Counted from the stretch's first letter, positions 38,407 to 51,168 are shown. The stretch: 64,000 nt of DNA from Macrobrachium rosenbergii (GCF_040412425.1 NC_089743.1:81602471-81666470); one strand, 5' to 3'. A program made the numbers and translations. The notes: generated from the letters alone by a model not told the origin.

Positions 38407-38469
38407 CGTTTCCTTTTTCGGCATTTCTTGTTCTCATAATCTTTTCCTTCCTACCAAACCCTCATCCAT

Positions 38470-38880
38470 TCATTCACCCTACAAGGACACTCCCTCCCCC
38501 CCTCCACCATATTATCCAACCGCCCCTCCCCCCACTCCGCCCCTTCCCCATAACCGAAAGCAGATCAGTATTCCGACAATGTCTGCGTCTTCCATATTTC
38601 GTGCGGGACTTGGGCGGAATGAAATATTTCACAGAGAAACTAATATGAATTTCCCTCTGGTGTCGTACGTGAGTGGGGCCTGGGGACGGCGCCGACACCA
38701 GCAGGAGGACGTGGAGTATGAGGAGATGGAGGAGATGAAGGCTGCCGCGGTGGTGGTGGAGGAAGAGAGAGAGTGGAGGAGGAAGAGAGAGAGTGGAGGA
38801 GGAAGTGAGAAAGCGGAGGGGGAAGGGACGGAAGACGAGAAATAGGAAGGGCATGAGGCCTTTTGGAAGATTGGAGGACG
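38470..38880. other. C-rich block followed by G/A-rich block
   Basis: The strand is C-rich at about 38455-38560 and turns purine-rich at 38690-38880 (GGAGGA and GAGAGA words, including a short tandem duplication at about 38763-38805). A 173-codon frame spans both halves but is low-complexity at each end and has no recognised domain. It is not called as a gene. Confidence 0.5.
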
Positions 38881-38892
38881 AAGACCAATGGC

Positions 38893-38894
<2 letters not shown>

Positions 38895-38949
<55 letters not shown>
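38895..38949. repeat. (GA)n microsatellite
   Basis: Pure GA tract. Confidence 0.97.
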
Positions 38950-38951
<2 letters not shown>

Positions 38952-40693
38952 AAGATATGAAACTGGAGAAAGGGTTAAGAGATAATGATGAAATATTCAT
39001 TTAAGTCAAGAATATCTGGGACAGACAAAAAAAAAAAAAAAAAAATAGGAACACTGAAAAACGCGAAGAGAGAAAAACGACAACAATACAGGCTATGACA
39101 ACGAAATATGAAGAATGAAGGAAAAATCTGATTTGAAAAGGCACGACCTCTATGGATAAAAAAAGGTGGAAGAAAATTAAAGATGAATAAAAGATAAACC
39201 ATTATTACTAGCTAGCAAAAAAAAAAAAATAAAAAACTTTAAGCAAGCGAGAATATAAGATATAGCAATACATACAAAAGTGCTCTTGAAAAACTTAATG
39301 GGTTCGCAATGAAACACAATGACAATAATACGGACCAAAACAGCTGAAAACCTATCTAAATGAAAAAATACGTGAAGGATAAAATCGTCACGAAACAGCA
39401 CTATAAAATACAACATCGAGAAGATAATTAAAAAAAAAAAAAAGTGAAAAACAGGTGGGTGGGAAAATTTAGACACTAACTGATGATAAACTTCATCCCC
39501 TTCACAATGCACAAAACGTCACGAAATGAGAAGGGAATATCTGATAAAACTGTTTCAGCTGTATTAGTTCAGTGTAGGATGCCATATTATATGCTAACAA
39601 AAACAAAAGCAAAGAGCTTAGAAAAAAGCAGCACTGAATGAAAACATAATAAATGTAGGGAAATGGATATACAATTAGCTATAAGCATGTAAATAAAATA
39701 ATGGAACACTGAGAGCCTAAATTAAAATATGCGAGACGAGGATAGTACGCTTTAATATCACTAAGTAGAGAAAATAGAGATTATGGCACAATAATAATAA
39801 CAACTGGAAGAAAGAAAACACGTAAAGACATTTTTCATATTCAAGAAACCTTATTCCCTTACTCTTGGTGAAAATAATATGCATCTCACTCTTACTTGGT
39901 AAAGGTGATTCAGTGCCAGAAACCTTCACACCATACAATGAACACATAAGAATATATAAAAAAGCAAACATTTATAAAAAAAAAAAGACACATAAGCCCG
40001 TCTCAATTATAAGCAGCCTCTCCAAATATACTTTATGTTCAACATTTCTACGCATCAGGATTTTTCACTCACACATGACGACGGTAGAATCAATTATTAG
40101 GAAGGAAACTTCCATCGATACAACAAGAGTAACTTTTCCGAATCGCTGACGATTTTCTTGTGAACAGATGTAGCCGACTTTGACTCATTAGAGAGTTCCA
40201 TCGACCTTCGAACAAAGGCAAGAGCGACGGCATGTTTCATACATCTTTAAACAGGCGTGAATTACAAAGGGCGTGAAAGAAACTGACTAGTCAATAAGCC
40301 TACTCTCACTGAAAGTATTAAATTATAAAAGTAATGACTGAACAGATTTTCAAAATGATAAAGGTACATTCTGATGGAGGGGATACATGCAATGCTCGCT
40401 TGATGGAGAGGTTTAAATTTATCTATATATCCTGACGAACAAAACTGAAATGGAATATCATTACTGTAATGTAACGAAACAGTTTCGACTAAAACAGCCG
40501 ATTTTAAAACTGTTATTCAAAATGACGCTAAACACATCCTACTAGAGATAATAACAACTCTAGTAGAATAATTCTGGATTGTAACACCCAAATACACTGT
40601 GAAAAACCATTAATGGCTAAATTTTTATGGGTATTGTGTATAATTTCCTCGAAACATTTTGAATGTAGAATTAAATGACACCTATTCGGACGA
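38950..40693. other. 1.7 kb A-rich unique DNA, no gene seen
   Basis: The plus strand is strongly A-rich with poly-A runs near 39030, 39220, 39430 and 39980. The resulting Phe-rich minus-strand frames are compositional. Confidence 0.55.
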
Positions 40694-40694
40694 A

Positions 40695-40827
40695 TTACAA
40701 ATATCGCATAGAAATACGCAAACTGACAAAACTATTAGACCAAGGTACATACAGATGGCAAATGAAAAACTGCAAAATTTCGAAGAGAACAAAAACAGGA
40801 AGAAATATAAATATATATATACACATA

Positions 40828-40904
<77 letters not shown>

Positions 40905-40931
40905 CTTTCTGTTTTTGTTATATAAACAGGA

Positions 40932-41010
<79 letters not shown>

Positions 41011-41129
41011 TTATTTAAAATGTTTCTGTTTTTGTTCTCTTCGAAATTTTGCTGTTTTCCATTTGCCATCTGTGTGTACCTTGGTCTACTGATTTTATCG
41101 GGTTATGTATTTCTATTTCATATTTGTAG
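40695..41129. repeat. Long palindrome around two (TA)n tracts
   Basis: The left arm 40695-40812 and right arm 41020-41129 are inverted copies over more than 100 bases (shared words GACCAAGGTACA, CAGATGGCAAATG, AAAATTTCGAAGAGAACAAA). The interior has (TA)n at 40836-40900, a third inverted copy of the AACAAAAACAG end at 40899-40919, (CA)n at 40940-40960 and (TA)n at 40963-41005. Frames across this region are palindrome and dinucleotide artefacts. Confidence 0.87.
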
Positions 41130-41179
41130 TATGTGTGTGCTTAAGATATAAACTTTTGCGCACATATGTTGACAATTTT

Positions 41180-41185
<6 letters not shown>

Positions 41186-41258
<73 letters not shown>
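41186..41258. repeat. (TA)n-(TG)n compound microsatellite
   Basis: A TA tract (41186-41221) passes directly into a TG tract (41222-41258). The following 490 bases are unique with no gene seen. Confidence 0.97.
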
Positions 41259-41260
<2 letters not shown>

Positions 41261-41767
41261 ACGGTCATTACGTTTACTTGGGAATGTATTTTGTTCTATT
41301 TTGCATTTACATCATAAACATACCAGATACTCTAGCAAATGAAGACAACGAAATCATTCACTTTCATATCAAATTATCCCCTATCAAAGATAACCTTAAG
41401 CACTCTTGAAAAAAACGCAACCTTCTTAGCAGACATCAGACCTTTAGCCATGAGAGTCAGTATTTAAGAAAAACCCCTAGTAAAAAAATTAACTGAGGCA
41501 AGCTAAGAGTAGTGGACTAATAAAGTACCCGTTTCTTTACCCCAACAGTACAATGCCATTCAAAGCAAGAAGAAATAAAACGACAGCGCCTGGACGAACG
41601 AATCAAGCAGACTGCAAGCAGACAACTGGTCATCAACCACCACCTGTACGTAACCGAACACCCTCTATTACGCCTATGATAAATGGTAACGAAAATGACA
41701 GCTTTTATTAACACATCTGGGCGCATCTGATGCGTGGATTCCAGGATGATTTCCATAAAAACATCGT

Positions 41768-42034
41768 TAAAAGTTAAGTATACTTTAGTTTTATCAGACC
41801 ACTGAGCTGTTTAACAGCTCTCCTAGGGCTGGCCCGAAGGATTAGACTTATTATACGTGGCTAAGAACCAACTGGTTACTTAGCAACGGGACCTACAGCA
41901 TATTGTGGAATCCCAACCACATTATAGCGAGAAATGAATTTCTGTCACCAGAAATAAATTCCTCTAACTCTTCATCAGCCGGCCGGAGACTCGAGTGCTA
42001 GGCCACAGCTCTACCGACTCGCCCAACGAAGAGC
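41768..42034 (-). mobile_element. tRNA-derived SINE, main body with second head type, copy D
   Basis: Reverse-oriented copy with a perfect 16-base target-site duplication, TCCATAAAAACATCGT, at 41752-41767 and 42035-42050. The body and 3' end match copies A-C, but the head (minus strand: CGTTGGGCGAGTCGGTAGAG) is the one seen in copy F and not the head of A, B and E. The B-box region is diverged here. Confidence 0.93.
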
Positions 42035-42050
42035 TCCATAAAAACATCGT

Positions 42051-42778
42051 AACCTCTGGTTGTTTTCGGAGGAGAGAATACATGTGTGCACAGTTAAGAA
42101 TATCCTGTTTTAGCCAACACGTGTACGTACTGTACCCAAAGAAAGTTCATCGTCCACCAGTCGGGGAAATCGCCAATGCTCAGGTGAGAAGTATTTGTAC
42201 CAAGAACATGGGTTGGTTACCTTTAGCGAATGAACAGGATGCGTCTGAGGGTAACGCGAAGGTTGAGTTTTGTATTTCAAAGCTGAGGTTGCGAACGGAT
42301 AATGAATTCAATGGCAAAATATGGTTCTCAACTTTATCCTTGTATTATCAGATAAATAAATGAACGTTTTTCTCCATTCCTTCATGTTCCTCTCTAAATG
42401 TAAAGTACTGGCTTTTAATCTACATGCTGATATGGTATGTACTAATGTCAACTAGTATAACATTTGATTTTCGCTGCTAAATTGCATCCATCTTTCTCCA
42501 GTATCCCTAAACGTAATCAGATAGATGAAAAACGCTCTGAATACACAGATGGCAAAAGGAAAAAAGAAAGTAAGTTAAGGAAAAAAATTTGCTTCTATTT
42601 CAGTAAGTGGTACATCAATAATTCTAACAAAGCTTCCCATCACAAAAACAACAGCTTTTGGGTTTCGCCTCTCGTGCGTCAAGAACTAAACTCTAATTTT
42701 CCCTTCAGAGCAAATAGCGGACCGTAATTCCTCCCTACGTGAAAATGTGGAGTGGGGAGGGTGTCTAGATCTCAATAA
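42051..42778. other. Unique stretch, no gene seen
   Basis: A frame running out of SINE copy D into this DNA (to 42363) is chance, because it starts inside the SINE. Confidence 0.6.
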
Positions 42779-43057
42779 AAACTTAAGTATACCTTAGTTT
42801 ATCCAGACCACTGAGCTGATTAACAGCTCTCCTAGGGCTGGCCCGAAGGATTAGATTTATTTTACGTGGCTAAGAACCAACTGGTTACCTAGCAACGGGA
42901 CCTATAGCTTATTGTGGAATCCGAACCACATTATAACGAGAAATGAATTTCTATCACCAGAAATGAATTCCTCTAATTCTTCACTGACCGGTCGGAGAAT
43001 CGAACGCGGGCCCAGCAGAGTGTTATCGAGATCGATGCCAGCCCGTCCAATGAGGAA
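42779..43057 (-). mobile_element. tRNA-derived SINE, main family, copy E
   Basis: Reverse-oriented copy with the same head as A and B (CCTCATTGGACGGG on the minus strand, B-box CGTTCGATTCTC) and the standard body and tail. I could not read a convincing target-site duplication. Confidence 0.88.
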
Positions 43058-43119
43058 CTGTGTAACACTATATAAAAATTATACCAATGAAAACGAAATT
43101 ACTACCAGACTTTATACTA

Positions 43120-43232
43120 TTGTTCTTTGAGAAATGATAAATAGTGAAAAGAATGATGTCACGTACTGAAAAATATTGTTCTTTGAGAAATGATAAACAG
43201 TAAAAAAGAATGATGTCACGTATTGACAAAAG
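43120..43232. repeat. Two-copy 56-bp tandem duplication
   Basis: TTGTTCTTTGAGAAATGATAA begins at 43120 and again at 43176, each followed by GAATGATGTCACGTA. Lies just beyond SINE copy E. Confidence 0.88.
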
Positions 43233-43764
43233 ATGCAGGCCAATTCGCCCGAGAAAAAATTGGCTGCAAAGTCATAAATAATAAACACATATTTTGTTAT
43301 GCAAAATCCCTCTAAAGACCTGAGCAAAATATAAAGCGGACCTTTGTCGTTGCAATAAACTTTAACACATCATCATCACGCAACTTACAAAGCAATAAGC
43401 CGAGACCATTACCACAACAATAGTCTGGGAGAGAGAAAAAAAAGAAAAAAAAAAAATTTTTTTTGAAAAGCGAAGATCCATTGCAATATAATCCCCACCG
43501 AAATTAGGCGAGACAGAAACTGGGAAAGAGAAAGAGAGAAAAAACAAAAAAAAAAAAGAAAAAGAGAGACAAAGAACGAGTTCGGCTACAGAAGAAAATT
43601 ATCAACGGAATCAAATCCCTTGTGTACTGGAGTATGACCACAAACAAAAGACGATCGCTGGAGGAACCTCCCTGCGCAGCCTCCGACAGACCAGCTGAGG
43701 GAAACGCATAAATGCATAACCAAATGTCATTTTTAAACAAATGCCGTTACGCTTGGCGATACAA
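43233..43764. other. Unique stretch with purine tracts
   Basis: GAGAGAAAAA and poly-A/poly-T patches at about 43430-43465 and 43520-43570. No gene seen. Confidence 0.5.
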
Positions 43765-43770
43765 GGAAAA

Positions 43771-43801
43771 GGGGTGGGGGAGGGGGAGGGGGAGGGGGAG
43801 C
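43771..43801 (+). other. G-quadruplex-capable G-rich repeat
   Basis: Five G-runs of 4-5 separated by single A or T residues form GGGGGA repeats on the plus strand, a strong G-quadruplex pattern. Further G-runs follow at 43900-44010. Confidence 0.7.
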
Positions 43802-44575
43802 AGGACGTGCCTCCGTACCACTCCCTCGCGACCTCTTCCTTTTTCTACTATTTTGCAGGTGTCTGCCGTACCCTGGTCTCAGTCTCATGATCCTTCGGGG
43901 CCGGGGGCACGGGAGTGGGAAAGGGGATACATTAGAATGAGGGTGGGGGGGGATGATTACAAGATGGTGGGGTGGGGGGAGGAGTTGGGTATTACAAAGT
44001 GGGGAGGGGATAATGCAAAAAAGAGAAAGGGCTAATGATGGATACTCCCAGCAGGTATAAGGAAACGAGTGTCAACCACTGGAAATGGCACAATAACTTA
44101 CGGGAAAATTATACTCATTTATACTGAAAAAATACGAGGCACATCTATTTAACAAGTTCTAATTACAGGAGACCAAATCACACTACATTTACCCTTCCAA
44201 TTAGCCAGTTAAATGACGCCCTCTAATCAATGCTAGATAAATAATGCTAAAAATATCAGAAAATGTAAATTTATATCCGTAACATAAGAGTAATTTAAGT
44301 ATTGACGCTAACGGAGTGGAGACGTTAAACGAGAAAAACAAGACAAAAATATAACTGATATCAGAAGCACACAAGGAGGCTAACAAACAAATCAGACACA
44401 GGTAACAACGGAGGCTAAAACGACAGTTTCACACGGTTCGGGTCCTCATACGAAATCGGCAGCTAACCTGCCAAAGGTAAGATATCTGTATTTAATATGC
44501 ACAGTGAATAAACCGGCCATTCTAAATATTCAAAACAGGTCGATCCCAAAGACATCCTCTGTTATGAATACACAA

Positions 44576-44577
<2 letters not shown>

Positions 44578-44614
<37 letters not shown>
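44578..44614. repeat. (GA)n microsatellite
   Basis: Pure GA tract. Confidence 0.96.
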
Positions 44615-44618
<4 letters not shown>

Positions 44619-44639
44619 AAAAAATTACTGCGTATGCGT

Positions 44640-45660
44640 TCCGGATGTTCAGTAATTTTTTTCATTTCGCTTACGCATTCCATGGTTCTACTGGACATGG
44701 GTGTGATGCCTCAAAACGTTCACTTTTCCTATCTATTATTTTCCGGCGTTTCACTTACTTTCACAGCAGGCTCATCAGCAGCCAAACAAACCTCACTGCT
44801 AACTTGCACCACTCACTTCTATCTTTCCCTCACCCCCTGGCTTCATGGATATCAAGCCATTCCGTTCCGACGCCTTTTCTACACAATCCTGGCGAACACT
44901 CTCCATTTCATTCTTCTCCTTCCTCTCAAAATTGCCGGATACACATTTTTCCCAAGCATATTGTATTCCATTCTCTCCACGAGACCAAACCACCACTTAC
45001 CCCTCTAATCCATCTCTTCACATATGCTAACATTCTTACTACATCGTTTCTACATTAAATTATCCTTTTACTTGACCTCACTCCGCACATACTGCTAAAA
45101 CAATAGTGTTTGTCTCAATAACCGCTTTCTTTCTCTGAATCACAATCAAAGTCAACGCCTACTCCAAATAGGGTTGAAGAACTTAATTCAACAACCTCTT
45201 AATACTCAACTTTTGCTTTGCTCGACATTCTTCTTTCCCAAACATTGTGCAGAGATCCTGTCCCCTTCATTGCCTCAATTATTCTTCTGATTCATCCGCT
45301 CTCTCATCCTGTCATCATCCATAACTTCTAATCAGAACTCTTTAGGAAACAATAATCTCTGGTCATTCCCAAACATACTCATATCCAGTTGTCCAGTTTT
45401 CACTTACTCTTCCTCACCTGCTAACCTTACAAACAGTTTCTGACTATTAACCCAGTCTCTGTTGTTTTTCTTTCATACTACCAACACAACCTCAACATTA
45501 CCTACTATCTTCAACAAACAAACTACCGCATACCTAATTCTCAACTCTACTTTTAATATCATTAAACATTTTGACCTACAGCTCTGTCTCTCCCTAATTT
45601 ATCTTCATTTATGAAAATATCAAACAACCACAAAAACATACACTCATATATACATACATA
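44640..45660. other. Pyrimidine-rich, G-poor kilobase
   Basis: The plus strand is enriched in C and T and poor in G over about 1 kb, so the minus strand is A/G-rich. Overlapping plus-strand frames of 60-137 codons (44634-45058) have no recognised domain. One possibility is a decayed retroelement on the minus strand, but I see no reverse-transcriptase motif. Confidence 0.4.
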
Positions 45661-45858
45661 CACACACATATAGTTATGCATACTCGTTCAAACCCCTTCT
45701 CGACCGTCTACACAAGCACTAAATTATGTATTTCGCAGTGGTTAACAGTGCTTCTTCGGAGCCAGGATGGAGAGGAATATGAGGCTCGCAACCTCATCTC
45801 AAAAGAGTTTAGCACCCTCAAGAACCAGCTCCACTCCAAAAGGGCATATCGTGAAAAA

Positions 45859-46020
<162 letters not shown>

Positions 46021-46414
46021 CGTACATGTATTATGTTATCATGTACCAAAGTTAATGGATGGTTAAAGGAAAAATTAAGAAGAGTGGAACAGCTTACCAC
46101 AGCCATGATGTGCTGTAATAAGATCTGTAGAAATCTCGACCAGTCATCATCACGCATCGACGATAGCTGACGCATTTCACATGATTTCGCTAATTAAGGG
46201 CCGTCTTACAAATGCAATGTCATCTTTCCATTCAGACTGGAAATTATACTGTTGTTCTCCAATTAGGAAATGACACGGTGATATTCATATCATCATGATC
46301 AAATGAGCCTCTCGCGTTGCAACACAAGAAAGGATAACCACTTGCAATTAAGCCAGCAACACTGAGATCAACAGCACGCTGGCGTTGTAAGAATAATTCT
46401 GACTGCACCACAAA

Positions 46415-46417
<3 letters not shown>
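46021..46417. other. Unique stretch, no gene seen
   Basis: About 400 bases with no recognised element. Confidence 0.55.

Positions 46418-46468
<51 letters not shown>
46418..46468. repeat. (AAT)n microsatellite
   Basis: Seventeen AAT units. Confidence 0.97.
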
Positions 46469-46469
<1 letters not shown>

Positions 46470-46821
46470 GAGCAACCGCATGAGCGCTGCCGAACATACT
46501 CGAATGAACTCATTATGTTGCAATAACGCAGTTATTGATACAGTTTTGGGTGGCCGTTTGCACAATCGTTAAGAGCAAAGTAATAAATTTATATATTAAT
46601 CGACTGCATCCAACAGATCACCGTAAAATAAAATAAAAAATACTATTAAAAAGTGAATAGCAGATATTAGGAAATAGTAAAAATACAACCAATTATTTTC
46701 GATTAATAAAAGTATACAGTCTCTTCGTGCACTCACCGCACAATTGACTACAACGCACCTGGAACAATCAAAATGTTTTTCGTACTACCAAGGTTACTGC
46801 TGTGTCTTCACAACACAGTCG

Positions 46822-46923
<102 letters not shown>

Positions 46924-47015
46924 CACAAAGAACACGAATTGTGAACCATATGCATCATTTAACATCGAATTCTCTATACCTTGGTCATATCTTACCTCCA
47001 GGGGGAATTATAACT

Positions 47016-48090
47016 GATAGGTGCATCTACAAATACCGGCAGATACGCTAACTTTCTAACGATGAAATTAACGATTAACCTCACCCTTAACAAACTGACA
47101 TTTGCACCAACTGATAAAGCCAAAATCAGGACGATTGCAGCGATAGGAATCCATAGCCATGGCCTCTTTGCACAATACAAGTATTTACGACAATAGCAAA
47201 ACCACTACAAATTCGTCATCACAGTAGGAAAGAGGATGAATACTACGAGCAGACAGTAACTAAAGCACTTCCCTTTCACGTTATCTAACCACAAATCAGG
47301 GTAAGTACCAGTTGTCTCGAAACAAGTGATATTCATAAGCTCTAAAGAATGGGACGAACTTTTCGTTTTTTGACTTGAGCTATACAACTAATAGAAATTT
47401 TTAAAAGTCTATACTCGGGACTTATTTAAATTTAACTGACACAAAACTAAATCTATTTTTCAAAATCTAAGATATTTACTTGACGTCCCTTCGGTCGCCG
47501 CAATAAACTACAAAAGCAACAGATAAAGATAATATAAATTATAAATTACAAGGGGAAAAGGCTTTGAAATAGAATGGAAACCATTCAGTCTGTAACATTT
47601 TTTACATAAATAAGAAGCAACGTATCATCAGGAAACCATTCAGGCTGTAACATTTGTGTATATAAAAAAGCAATTTTTAATCCGAAAAAAGTGGATAAAT
47701 CGCAAATAAAAAATGGAAAAGACCGAGTAATTTCCGAACTAAAATTTCCTTCAAAATCAATGAAATAATCTAAACTGATTATAAAGTGACTAAAATAAAC
47801 TTATCACAGGACTAATGAATTCGTCAGAAAATAATGGTATTATCATTTTCCATGTTGGGAAGCGCAGCATAATATGTAGTAATGGCGTCAGAAACCTACT
47901 CAGAATGCAAAAACACGTACAATAATTAATGTAACAAACAACACAGGAAATTTTATATTAGCTTGTGCAACAGATATTTTTATCAGATGTTCACAAGTGG
48001 GCGCATTACGTATAAACAAAAGCATAACACTACACTTATTATGAAGATGAGTATGGTCAGTTACCCGGTTGCTGTTTGTGGTGGGGAAGA
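47016..48090. repeat. Segmental tandem duplication, unit 1
   Basis: About 1.07 kb, repeated in the same orientation at 48307-49285. Matching anchors include TCTAACG (47055/48351), AAAACCAC followed by ACAAA (47197/48462), TACGAGCAGACA, TTCGGTCGCCGCA (47490/48763), TATCATTTTCCATGTTGGGA (47841/49053) and GCGCATTACGTATA (48001/49207). The offset falls from 1296 to 1206 because of indels. Many substitutions separate the copies, so the duplication is old. No coding frame is conserved between them. Confidence 0.87.
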
Positions 48091-48147
48091 AAGAATCTTT
48101 ATAAGTCATGTTCTTGATGATTGTTTGTTTACATATTCAATTCTAAT

Positions 48148-48282
<135 letters not shown>

Positions 48283-48306
48283 TCTATTTTCGAGCGACAG
48301 ATTCTT

Positions 48307-49285
48307 ACCTTCATGTAATCCACCACGAATACTGGAAGATATCCCAACTGTCTAACGCTGAAAGTAACGAGTAACTTCATCAAAACAAACTGACACTTGC
48401 AACGGCTGGAAAAGCCAAAATGCAGACGAATGCAGCATACACGAGTGATTTATGACAATGGTAAAACCACCACAAACTCGTCATCACATTAGGAAAGGAG
48501 ACTGAATACTACGAGCAGACACCATCTAAAGCATTTTTCCGTTCTTCGCGCTATACCTACCCACGAATTAGGGTAAGTGCCGGTCTCGAAATAGGTGATT
48601 TGCATATAATACCTTCAGCAGATGAGACACTTTCAGTTTCCCGACTTTGACCGTACAGCTAACAGGAATCAAAGAGCTACTGTTATGACTTACACTATAT
48701 TTTTTTTTTTACAGTGACATTAAATCTTTTCTTCATTATTTAAAAATATTCACTTGGCGTTCCTTCGGCCACCGCAAAAAGACGAAAGAGCAGCAGATAA
48801 AGATAACGAAAAAATATACCGGGAGAAGACTACGAATAGAATAGGAAACTATACTCAGGCTGTAATTGTGTATACGAAAACAGCAATGTATACATCGAAG
48901 ACACAAAACAGTATAAAATTTCCAAATGAAAAAGACTGGACAATTTACGGATGAACATTTCCTTCAAGATAAATTATACACTCTAAAATGATAACAAATT
49001 GCTAATATAAACTTACCACGAGATTAAACGGATTCGTAAGGAAAAATGCTATTATCATTTTCCATGTTGGGAAGTGCAGGATATGAAGTAACGTCAGAAA
49101 CCTAATCAGAATGCATCAACACTCATAATAATAAATATACCAAACAGAAAACAAAATTTTTAATTTGCTTGTGTAAGAGATATTTTTATCAGCTCCCCAC
49201 AAGAAGGCGCATTACGTATAGACAAAAGCATAACACTCCACTAATTTTGGTGAAGAGTATGATCAGTTACCCGGATGTTGTGTAT
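48307..49285. repeat. Segmental tandem duplication, unit 2
   Basis: Second, diverged copy of 47016-48090 in direct orientation. Confidence 0.87.
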
Positions 49286-49379
49286 ATAGTCCTGTTATAG
49301 TGATAGATTTATTTATCTATTCATTTCACTCATTGATTTTGAATACATATCACACTGTACTCAATTCCTCGTATATTTA

Positions 49380-49661
49380 TTCGTTGGGCGAGTCGGTAGA
49401 GCTGCGGACTGTCACTCGATGGGCCGGAGTTCAATTCCCCGGCCGGCTGATGAAGAGTTAGAGGAATTTATTTCTGGTGACAGAAATTCATTTCTCGCTA
49501 TACTGTGGTTCGGATTCCACAATAAGCTGTAGGTCCCGTTGCTAAGTAACCAATTGGTTCTTAGCCACGTAAAATAAGTCTAACCCTTCGGGCCAGCCTT
49601 AGGAGAGCTGTTAACCAGCTCAGTGGTCTGGTAAAACTAAGGTATACTTAACTTTTTGATA
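49380..49661 (+). mobile_element. tRNA-derived SINE, main body with second head type, copy F
   Basis: Target-site duplication of 14 bases with one mismatch: TCCTCGTATATTTA (49366-49379) and TCCTTGTATATTTA (49662-49675). The head has a good A-box (GGGCGAGTCGGTAGAGC) and B-box (GAGTTCAATTCCC) at the expected spacing and is the best-preserved tRNA-like head of this family here. The body and tail are shared with all other copies. Confidence 0.94.
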
Positions 49662-49675
49662 TCCTTGTATATTTA

Positions 49676-50149
49676 ATCATCACATAATGTCCTTGCATGT
49701 TTCCTTATATTCAGCAGTGTAGATATTTATCAGTCAATTCAGATCATTAGGAATGAGGGCATGCACGCGCTTGCCACCACCCTCGAAACCTTTTCGGGTT
49801 TTCATACCCAGCATTGTGAAGGAAGAGGAAGGAACTGTCACTATTAACATGCATTACCTGACTCCAATAATTTCAGTCCATTACTAGCCTTGATTTTCCT
49901 TTCATTCATAATATTACTTTCTTTAAGTCAAATGCAGACGTGACATACCGAGACAATGTGGAGGTGAAGGTTGAAACATTTAAAATCTGAAGTGTAGACC
50001 TGGACCTCAAACCAAGTCCACGTGTATTCATAATTCACTCGCCCGATTTTATTTCATTGTGTGTTCTACTCCTGCAGATCGCATAAGTTTTAGTACATGT
50101 AGCAAGCCTCATTTCGGGACTTGTATCATTTTGTTTCGTCCACGGTTGT
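49676..50149. other. Unique stretch, no gene seen
   Basis: A short near-palindrome GAAACCTTTTCGGGTTTTC lies at about 49785-49803. Confidence 0.5.
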
Positions 50150-50172
50150 ATGTATGTATGTATGTATGTATG

Positions 50173-50203
<31 letters not shown>
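50149..50203. repeat. (TATG)n microsatellite
   Basis: About 13 uninterrupted TATG units. Confidence 0.97.
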
Positions 50204-50262
50204 TAAAAAATATATATGTATATATATACTGATATTTTTCGTTTCTTGAAAAACCTACTGTG

Positions 50263-50362
50263 CCCCTGTTGACATAGGATATGAATTATATGCCTGGTGG
50301 TCAGCTGACTGTGATGGGTCGCAGACGGGCTGGAAAAGGACTTGGGACTGACTGCCACACTC
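50263..50362 (+). mobile_element. Dispersed repeat fragment, second family
   Basis: Resembles the right part of 53735-53905: GTTGACATA, GCCTGGTGGTCAGCTGACTG, TGATGGGTCGCAGACGGGCTGGA here match GTTGACCTA, ACCTGGTAGTTAGTTGCCTG, TGGTGGGTCGAGCTAGACTGGA there. I recall related words in decapod repeats. Ends are not defined. Confidence 0.5.
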
Positions 50363-51098
50363 ACTCATTTACTTATTTACTGACTGCTGAATCAAAACTG
50401 TTGAGGAAAAGCTTGCACAGTCAATTTATATTCCTAAACAGTTTTTATGAAATAAAAATATTGATAAGATGAATGGTTTACGAAAATATAGAGCTGAAGA
50501 GCAACTGCAATTCAGAAGAAAAAAATGTTACACCGTACAAAAAATAAACTTTTGAAACTTATATATCTTTTAGTCATATTGTACAAAAGCAAAAACAAAT
50601 GAGATGAATGAATAAAAACACCATCGACAACGTATCTACACTTAAATTTCATTCAATATACAGTACAAGACATCTGACCGATGCAAAACACAAGCAAAAA
50701 CAGAAGAAAATTCCCAAGCTATCTCCATCGTTCCTCATTACCCTTCTATTTCTTCCCGTGACGAAACGCACTTGCATAAGTAATCACTGTTTAGGCACTG
50801 CAAATAACTCAGCTGTATAGTCACGCTCTCGTCGTTACCTTCACCAAATATCTCATAAAATGAGAAAAATCTAGCAACTGATTTCAAGAACGAAATAAAA
50901 TTATTCTTTGTTTTCTCTTTAAAATGCTGAAATTCGCTCGTCAAGGAAAAAGAACAAATGGCTTTTCAGTATTTCTAGGTTTCTGGCTGAGAAAAATTCG
51001 AAAGGAATTTGTAGGAACAACTGATTTGCTTGGTGGCGGGGTCATCGAGTCATATTCTGAGGTTTTGTGCGATCTGGTTTTCGGCTTGCCAATGGCAA
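50363..51098. other. Unique stretch, no gene seen
   Basis: Short frames only. One plus-strand frame (from 50924) runs into the following (TA)n and is not supported. Confidence 0.5.
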
Positions 51099-51116
51099 AA
51101 TATATATGTGTATATA

Positions 51117-51168
<52 letters not shown>

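Noticed and set aside
38324..38845. 173-codon frame, one of the longest in the window
   Set aside because: It joins a (TC)n Ser/Leu run, a Pro-rich C-rich patch and a Glu/Arg-rich purine patch. All parts are compositional, and the opposite strand is also open.
41995..42363. 122-codon open frame
   Set aside because: Its start lies inside SINE copy D and it crosses the target-site duplication into unrelated DNA.
44634..45058. Pair of 124- and 137-codon frames as a possible gene or retroelement
   Set aside because: The frames overlap in different registers in a G-poor strand, and no catalytic motif of reverse transcriptase, integrase or endonuclease is visible.
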